A DNA stretch of 11,784 nucleotides from an uncultured Collinsella sp. (lineage in GTDB: Bacteria > Actinomycetota > Coriobacteriia > Coriobacteriales > Coriobacteriaceae), in assembly GCA_934646965.1 (NCBI GenBank), contig CAKUEZ010000062.1:1-11784 (forward strand), read 5' to 3'. Shown piece by piece: positions 6,894-11,784 of the stretch (its first letter is position 1; every line of letters begins with the position of its first letter). Under the pieces are notes generated by a model that made no database searches, was not told the DNA's origin, and was given only the letters and a program-made list of their open reading frames with translations. Made by a program: the position numbers and the translations under genes.

Positions 6894-7788
6894 AAGAGAA
6901 AACACTGCGTCGCATGTTTTGGCCCGATTTCGCGGATTCATTCAGGTGGCGGCGACGCTCGTCACCAACATTCACCTGCCAAACTTTGCCAAAGGCAGCA
7001 TCTATCAGGGTGCGGGAAAAACAGTCTGCGTACCTGGGCTTAACTGCTATTCGTGCCCCGCGGCATCGGGTGCGTGCCCCATCGGGTCGTTCCAGTCGGT
7101 GGTGGGTTCATCCAAGTTCAACTTCTCCTACTACGTTACCGGTACGCTCATTTTGCTCGGCGTGCTGCTGGGACGCTTTGTATGCGGCTTTCTGTGCCCG
7201 TTTGGCTGGCTGCAGGAGCTGCTTCACAAGATTCCCGGCAAAAAGCTTTCGACAAAAAGACTCAAGGCGCTTACGTATATCAAATACGTTGTACTGCTAT
7301 TCGCTGTGGTATTGCTGCCTGTGCTGGTGGTCAACGATGTGGGGATGGGCGATCCGTTCTTTTGCAAGTACATCTGTCCACAGGGTGTGCTCGAGGGCGC
7401 CATTCCGCTGGCGGCTGCCAATGCTGGAATCCGATCTGCACTGGGGCAGCTCTTTACCTGGAAACTTGTCGTTCTCATTGTCGTAGTGGTGCTGAGCGTT
7501 TTGTTCTATCGCCCCTTCTGCAAATGGATTTGTCCGCTCGGCGCGTTCTATGCGCTCATGAATAAGGTGTCCCTGCTGGGGATTCGGGTCGATGCATGCA
7601 AATGCGTCTCGTGCGGCAAGTGCTCAAAGGTTTGTCAGATGGACGTTGACGTGACCCGCGCACCCAATCATGCCGAATGTATCCGGTGTGGAAAGTGCAT
7701 CGGGGCCTGTCCCGTCGATGCCATCAGCTATCGCTACGGCCTGGATGTGTCGGCAGAAAAGCTCCCCTTGACCGCCGATAAAAAGTAA
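6886..7788 (+). CDS. Membrane 4Fe-4S polyferredoxin, NapH/NosR-like
   Basis: A 300-residue integral membrane iron-sulfur protein. After an N-terminal membrane segment (about 11-31) comes a four-cysteine cluster (C48, C54, C57, C64). Three C-x3-C-P motifs follow at membrane boundaries: C100/C104 (CGFLCPFGW), C160/C164 (CKYICPQG) and C212/C216 (CKWICPLG). Membrane segments lie near 82-100, 130-155 and 190-210. The C-terminus has two classical 4Fe-4S motifs, C240/243/246/250 and C265/268/271/275 followed by Pro. This is the pattern of NapH/NosR/RdxA-type electron-transfer proteins. I use the TTG at 6886, with GGAG (6872-6875) ten bases upstream. An upstream ATG at 6799 in the same frame lies inside the CxxC gene and lacks a ribosome site. 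There are no nitrate or nitrous oxide reductase genes here; the lipoprotein 30 bases downstream suggests electrons are passed to an extracytoplasmic thioredoxin-like partner. Confidence 0.9.
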   Translation: MDKRENTASHVLARFRGFIQVAATLVTNIHLPNFAKGSIYQGAGKTVCVPGLNCYSCPAASGACPIGSFQSVVGSSKFNFSYYVTGTLILLGVLLGRFVCGFLCPFGWLQELLHKIPGKKLSTKRLKALTYIKYVVLLFAVVLLPVLVVNDVGMGDPFFCKYICPQGVLEGAIPLAAANAGIRSALGQLFTWKLVVLIVVVVLSVLFYRPFCKWICPLGAFYALMNKVSLLGIRVDACKCVSCGKCSKVCQMDVDVTRAPNHAECIRCGKCIGACPVDAISYRYGLDVSAEKLPLTADKK

Positions 7789-7818
7789 AACAAGCTTCGA
7801 CAAAACGGAGGAATGACC

Positions 7819-8790
7819 ATGAAGCTTTCTAAGATTGCGGCCCTGTTTATGGTGCCGGTGTTGGCCTTGTGCCTGGCGGCGTGCTCGACGCCAGGCAGCG
7901 ATTCGGGTGAATCTACGGGCTCGGACCCCGAGATCGCGGAGCTCGTTGCGCAGAAGCCGGCCAACGCCGATGAGGCCGCCGAGCTGTACGCGAAGCTCAT
8001 GCAAAAGGAGAACGACATCCTTTCGAGTGATAACGCGCTGTGGGAAAAGGTATTCAATGCGGCAAATAAAGACTCGGCAATGATTGAGGACGGCAGCAAT
8101 TACGGAGATTTCCTGCTCAAGACCATCGACGGCGCCAAGGACGAGTTTACGGCAGATGAGCTTAAGACGCTCAAGGCCGGTGCACAGCAAATCAAAGAGA
8201 TTGAGGAAAAGCTCGAGAGCCTGGAAAAGAAGTTCCCCGGCTGTGGAAGCACGCCGAGTGCAGGCGAGAGCGTCGACGCTTCGACCGCTGGCATGACGGC
8301 TGGTGCCAATGCTTCGAGCGAGGCGACGAAGTTCCCCAGCTTTACGGGCAAGGACCTGGATGGCAACGACGTGAACAGCGACGAGCTGTTCTCTAAGAAC
8401 AAGGTCACCGTCATGAACTTCTGGTTCACCACTTGCAAGCCGTGCGTGGGCGAGCTGGGCGATCTTGAGAAACTGAATCAGGAGCTTGCCGAGAAGGGCG
8501 GCCAGGTCGTGGGCGTCAATTCCTTTACGCTCGATGGCAACAAGGGCGAGATCGCAGATGCCAAGGACGTGCTGAGCAAGAAGGGCGTGACGTATAAGAA
8601 CATCTGGTTCAAGTCGGATAGCGAGGCCGGCAAGTTTACGTCAAATCTGTTCTCGTTCCCGACAACGTATGTCATCGATCAGAATGGCAACATCGTAGGG
8701 GAGCCCATCGTGGGCGCCATCAGCTCCGCTGAGCAGCGCGCAGCACTCGACAAGCTTATCGACCAGGCGATTGCGAAGAGCGAGCAGTAA
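7819..8790 (+). CDS. TlpA/ResA-like thioredoxin-fold lipoprotein
   Basis: A 323-residue exported lipoprotein ending the redox operon. The signal peptide ends in the lipobox LAAC, with C22 as the lipidated residue. Residues about 23-165 are an acidic, Glu/Ala/Lys-rich, mostly helical region with a Ser/Thr/Ala-rich linker; it is not part of standard TlpA proteins and I do not recognise it. Residues about 172-321 are the redoxin domain. FPSFTGKDLDGN is followed by the active site WFTTCKPC (C206, C209) and the cis-proline P281 in FSFPTTYVID. Such proteins reduce or exchange disulfides of exported proteins or act as peroxidase-like thiol enzymes. GGAGG (7807-7811) lies seven bases before the ATG at 7819; the ATG at 7813 is only one base from it and is rejected. 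Tight spacing to the polyferredoxin gene suggests the latter supplies the reducing electrons. A strong terminator follows. Confidence 0.92.
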   Translation: MKLSKIAALFMVPVLALCLAACSTPGSDSGESTGSDPEIAELVAQKPANADEAAELYAKLMQKENDILSSDNALWEKVFNAANKDSAMIEDGSNYGDFLLKTIDGAKDEFTADELKTLKAGAQQIKEIEEKLESLEKKFPGCGSTPSAGESVDASTAGMTAGANASSEATKFPSFTGKDLDGNDVNSDELFSKNKVTVMNFWFTTCKPCVGELGDLEKLNQELAEKGGQVVGVNSFTLDGNKGEIADAKDVLSKKGVTYKNIWFKSDSEAGKFTSNLFSFPTTYVIDQNGNIVGEPIVGAISSAEQRAALDKLIDQAIAKSEQ

Positions 8791-8805
8791 AGGCTGAGTA
8801 CACGT

Positions 8806-8838
8806 AATGTGACAAAGGGACAGTCCCTTTGTCACATT
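8806..8838. repeat. REP-like palindrome
   Basis: AATGTGACAAAGGGA (8806-8820) and TCCCTTTGTCACATT (8824-8838) are perfect 15-base inverted copies around the three-base centre CAG. No T-run follows, so it is not a normal terminator. Translated on the minus strand it gives the peptide KGTVPLSH, which I recall appearing as a spurious segment in many annotated bacterial proteins. This fits a dispersed intergenic palindromic repeat. Only one copy is present in the window, so the repeat status rests on memory. Confidence 0.65.
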
Positions 8839-8852
8839 GTCGATGTTGTGTG

Positions 8853-8895
8853 CGGGACGGTGCGCTGTGTGGCGTGCCGTCCCGTTCGTTTTTTT
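8853..8895 (+). terminator. Rho-independent terminator of the redox operon
   Basis: CGGGACGG (8853-8860) pairs with CCGTCCCG (8877-8884). The inner TGCGC (8861-8865) and GCGTG (8872-8876) also pair, with two G-T wobbles, giving a 13-base-pair stem and the six-base loop TGTGTG. Seven T residues follow at 8889-8895. It lies about 60 bases after the TlpA-like stop and isolates the ABC transporter gene. Confidence 0.88.
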
Positions 8896-8982
8896 GGCGC
8901 GGTTCGTTACATTCCTCACTGGTGTCGGCAAAAAATGGGGATAGAGTAGGACAAACGCGTCGAATACGAACGGCGGGGGAGA

Positions 8983-9000
8983 GCGGGCGAGTGCGCCCGC
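8983..9000 (+). promoter_or_regulatory. GC-rich hairpin just before the ABC transporter ribosome site
   Basis: GCGGGCG (8983-8989) and CGCCCGC (8994-9000) form a seven-base-pair stem with loop AGTG, ending two bases before the Shine-Dalgarno sequence GGGAGAGG (9003-9010). It could influence translation initiation or be a product of local GC richness. The rest of the gap (8896-9019) shows no convincing promoter. Confidence 0.3.
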
Positions 9001-9019
9001 GCGGGAGAGGTTGCCGTCC

Positions 9020-11784
9020 ATGCTGGAGCTCAAAGATATCTGCAAAAGGTACGTTACGCAGTCGTTTACGCAGGTGGCGCTCGATAACGTAAGCCTTGCT
9101 TTTCGCGATAACGAGTTCGTTGCCATTTTGGGCCCTTCGGGCTCGGGCAAAACCACGATGCTCAACGTTATCGGCGGACTCGATCACTTTGATTCCGGCG
9201 ACTTGCTTATCGACGGCATTTCGACCAAGGACTTCCGCGACCGCGATTGGGATGCCTATCGCAACAATCGCATCGGCTTTGTGTTCCAGAGCTATAACCT
9301 CATTCCGCATCAGACCATCTTGGAAAACGTTGAGTTGGCGCTCACGCTCACGGGCGTGGGCCATGCCGAACGCCGCCAGCGTGCGCGCAAGGCGCTCGAG
9401 GCGGTAGGTCTGGGCGAACACGTTAACAAGCGTCCGAGTCAGCTTTCGGGCGGACAGATGCAGCGCGTGGCCATTGCCCGTGCTCTGATCAACGACCCCG
9501 AGATTGTGTTGGCAGACGAGCCGACCGGCGCTCTGGACTCAACGACGTCCGTGCAGGTCATGGACTTACTCAAGGAGGTCGCGCGCGACCGCCTGGTCAT
9601 CATGGTCACGCACAATCCCGAGCTGGCGTACCAATATGCCACGCGCATCGTCAACCTAGCTGACGGCAAGATTACCGACGATTCCGATCCCTTTGATGTT
9701 GCCGATGCCACGCGTCGCGAGGCCAAACCTACGCGCAAAACCTCGATGAGTTTTGTGACGGCGCTGGGCCTTTCCGCCCGAAACCTTATGACCAAAAAGG
9801 GGCGTACGGCCATGACGGCCTTTGCGGGGTCCATTGGCATTATCGGCATTGCGGCGATCCTGGCGCTCTCCAACGGCGTAAACAACTACATCCAAAAGGT
9901 CGAGGAGGATACGCTTTCGAGCTATCCGCTTACGATCTCCAAGCAGGACTACGATCTGTCGTCCATGATGGGCGGGCAGGGGACTGAGGATGACGCCACG
10001 TCTGAGGGGGAAGACTCGTCCGACAATGCAGGCAGCAAGGCTAAGGGAACTGATAAGATTCCCGTGGTCACAGCTGTAAAAGATATGTTTGCGAGCGTTA
10101 AGTCCAACGACATGACGAGCTTTAAGGCGTGGCTTGACGATGGCGGTGACGGCATCGATAAAGAGGTCAACGCCATCCAGTACGGCTATGGCGTGGTGCC
10201 GGTTGTGTACCGCGATGGCAAGGGTGACGAGAAGCCGGTGCGGTTGGTGCCCAATGCCATGACCGAGGCCATGAGCGGAGGCGCGAGCTCAGCGGCAACG
10301 GTGAGCATGGATTCCATGGGCACCTCGGTCTTTAACGAGATGATTGACGACCAGGGCTTGCTCGATAGCCAGTATGACGTCGTGGCGGGTCGTTGGCCCA
10401 CGTCTGCCAATGAGGCCGTGATGGTGCTTTCGAGCCGTGGCACGGTGGGCGACTATACGCTCTACAGCATCGGCGCGCTGGATATCGATGAACTCAATAA
10501 CCTGGTCAACAGCGCCATGTCTGCCGACGGCGGGGTGGAGGCGCCCGAGTCCGGTGCGGACTTTACCTACGACGATGCGCTGTCCACGACGTTTAAGGTG
10601 CTGTCGCCGGTAGATGCGTATCGCAAAAATGATGAGACCGGTATGTGGGCAGATATGTCCAGCGATGCCGACTATATGGCTGCCAAGGTTGCTGACGGTA
10701 TCGATGTGCACATTGTAGGCGTGGTGCGGCCCAACGAGACGGCCAACGCCAGCGCGCTATCCCCGGGCATCGCCTATACGCATGCACTGACTCGCCAGCT
10801 TATGGAGCGTGCTGCCAATTCGCAGATTGTGCAGGAGCAGCTTGCCCATCCCGAGACAGATGTCTTTACCGGCAAAACGTTCGACGAGTTGCAGGGCGAG
10901 GCCAAGCAGGGCGTGGACCTGGGCAGCATATTCAGCGTTGACGAGGCGTCGCTCAAGAGTGCGTTCTCGTTCGATACGTCTGCGCTCTCGGGTGCGACCG
11001 GCGGTATGGATCTGTCGGGTCTTGACTTGTCCGGGTTGGATATCGACCTTTCGGGCATTGGCAAGGACATCGACTTCAGCGACATCATGGCCAAGGCGCC
11101 GACTCCCGATTTCTCGGGCGTCTTCGATGGCTTGGAGCTCACGCCAGAGCAGATGCAGCAAGTGGGGGCGCTCGCCAACCAGCTGTTCACGGGCTTTATG
11201 CAATCGGATCAGTTTAAGGCCCTGACGCCCGAGAATCTTAAGGACGCATCGAAGCTTGCCGCCGCGTTCTCGGCGTATCTTGAGAACGATGCCGCGGCGC
11301 AGCAATGCCTAGCTCAGCTCAAGGCGCTAGGCGGCGATGCCTTGGCCGAGCGCCTGCAACAGGCGATGACCGACTACGTGCAAAAGCAGTTGGCTCCGTA
11401 TCTGCAGCAGGCTATGGACCAGGTGATGAAGGCGATCAGCGACCAGATTGCGACGAGTGTGTCGTCCCAGCTCAAAGCGGGCGCGGCGGGGCTCATGGGG
11501 CAAATGGCGACGCAGATGTCTTCGAGTTTTGCCAACCTGGCGAGCGCCATGCACGTGGATGCGAGTGCCTTTGCCCGTGCCATCCACTTCAACATGGACG
11601 CCGAGGACCTGAGCTCTCTCATGATGAGCTACGCCAAGTCATCGCAGCTTACCTACGACAACAACCTGACCACGCTGGGTTATGCGGACGAGGCTGACCC
11701 CATTTCGGTCAAGATTTTCCCGCGCGACTTTGAGGCAAAGGAGCGTGTGCTCGACCATATCGATGCGTATAACAAGCAGGTCAA
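9020..11784 (+). CDS. MacB-type ABC transporter: ATPase fused to FtsX-like permease (3' end outside window)
   Basis: An open frame of 921 codons from the ATG at 9020 to the right edge. GGGAGAGG ends nine bases before the start. Residues 1-220 are a complete ABC ATPase of the MacB/LolD type: Walker A GPSGSGKTT (38-46), Q-loop Q90, signature LSGGQMQR (142-149), Walker B VLADEP (163-168) and H-loop H198. A linker leads to the first permease segment at about 263-285 (TAFAGSIGIIGIAAILALSN), typical of FtsX/MacB proteins. More than 600 residues follow with no further clear membrane segment, so this is probably a very large extracytoplasmic domain. It includes an acidic Ser/Gly linker, DLSGL-type repeats at 664-680 and an Ala/Gln-rich helical stretch at about 742-857. 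The remaining membrane segments should lie beyond the edge. MacB-like systems move or act on substrates outside the membrane (peptides, lipoproteins, antibiotics); the substrate is unknown. No separate permease or membrane-fusion gene is visible. Confidence 0.92.
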   Translation, partial: MLELKDICKRYVTQSFTQVALDNVSLAFRDNEFVAILGPSGSGKTTMLNVIGGLDHFDSGDLLIDGISTKDFRDRDWDAYRNNRIGFVFQSYNLIPHQTILENVELALTLTGVGHAERRQRARKALEAVGLGEHVNKRPSQLSGGQMQRVAIARALINDPEIVLADEPTGALDSTTSVQVMDLLKEVARDRLVIMVTHNPELAYQYATRIVNLADGKITDDSDPFDVADATRREAKPTRKTSMSFVTALGLSARNLMTKKGRTAMTAFAGSIGIIGIAAILALSNGVNNYIQKVEEDTLSSYPLTISKQDYDLSSMMGGQGTEDDATSEGEDSSDNAGSKAKGTDKIPVVTAVKDMFASVKSNDMTSFKAWLDDGGDGIDKEVNAIQYGYGVVPVVYRDGKGDEKPVRLVPNAMTEAMSGGASSAATVSMDSMGTSVFNEMIDDQGLLDSQYDVVAGRWPTSANEAVMVLSSRGTVGDYTLYSIGALDIDELNNLVNSAMSADGGVEAPESGADFTYDDALSTTFKVLSPVDAYRKNDETGMWADMSSDADYMAAKVADGIDVHIVGVVRPNETANASALSPGIAYTHALTRQLMERAANSQIVQEQLAHPETDVFTGKTFDELQGEAKQGVDLGSIFSVDEASLKSAFSFDTSALSGATGGMDLSGLDLSGLDIDLSGIGKDIDFSDIMAKAPTPDFSGVFDGLELTPEQMQQVGALANQLFTGFMQSDQFKALTPENLKDASKLAAAFSAYLENDAAAQQCLAQLKALGGDALAERLQQAMTDYVQKQLAPYLQQAMDQVMKAISDQIATSVSSQLKAGAAGLMGQMATQMSSSFANLASAMHVDASAFARAIHFNMDAEDLSSLMMSYAKSSQLTYDNNLTTLGYADEADPISVKIFPRDFEAKERVLDHIDAYNKQV

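Noticed and set aside
8641..9421. Minus-strand frames at 8641-9165 and 8756-9421
   Set aside because: They run through the palindrome, the terminator and the start of the ABC gene; the KGTVPLSH segment is the translated palindrome.
10289..11305. Minus-strand frames within the ABC transporter gene
   Set aside because: Antisense shadows of a continuous frame with complete ATPase motifs; no domains and no ribosome sites.
1..11784. CRISPR array, tRNA or rRNA genes, insertion sequences, prophage genes
   Set aside because: No regularly spaced repeats, no cloverleaf candidates and no transposase, integrase or phage reading frames were visible on either strand.

Overview
The window reads as chromosomal DNA of a moderately GC-rich Gram-positive gut actinobacterium, most likely Coriobacteriia and Collinsella-like. 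This is inference. It rests on base composition by eye, GAG/AAG/CTG-rich codon use in guaA, clean Shine-Dalgarno sites, the makeup of the surface and redox genes, and a palindrome at 8806-8838 of a kind I recall as dispersed in such genomes. I see no tRNA, rRNA, CRISPR array, transposase or phage gene.

Left part, minus strand. The first 2.3 kb is one long open reading frame running off the left edge. It encodes a large exported protein with a twin-arginine-type signal peptide and an N-terminal carboxypeptidase-regulatory/CnaB-like beta-sandwich; the rest is unrecognised. Upstream on the same strand is a LuxR-type regulator with no receiver domain. A 297-base gap with candidate control sites separates it from guaA, which is transcribed the other way.

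Centre. guaA (plus strand) encodes only the ATP-pyrophosphatase and dimerisation parts of GMP synthetase; the glutamine amidotransferase domain is absent. A strong hairpin terminator follows, and its T-run overlaps the stop codon of the converging histidine kinase gene. That kinase and an OmpR-type response regulator form a minus-strand operon with overlapping stop and start codons (ATGA).

From the regulator, a roughly 90-base divergent region carrying three ATGGTC repeats leads into a plus-strand operon of three genes: a 48-residue CxxC membrane peptide, a multi-cluster 4Fe-4S membrane protein of the NapH/NosR type, and a thioredoxin-fold (TlpA/ResA-like) lipoprotein. The simplest reading is a relay that carries electrons across the membrane to an extracytoplasmic thiol-disulfide protein, possibly controlled by the divergent two-component system. 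This is the most interesting module in the window.

Right part. After a REP-like palindrome and a strong terminator, a very large ABC transporter gene runs off the right edge. It joins a complete MacB-type ATPase to an FtsX/MacB-type permease whose region after the first membrane segment exceeds 600 residues and contains DLSGL repeats and a long Ala/Gln-rich helical stretch.
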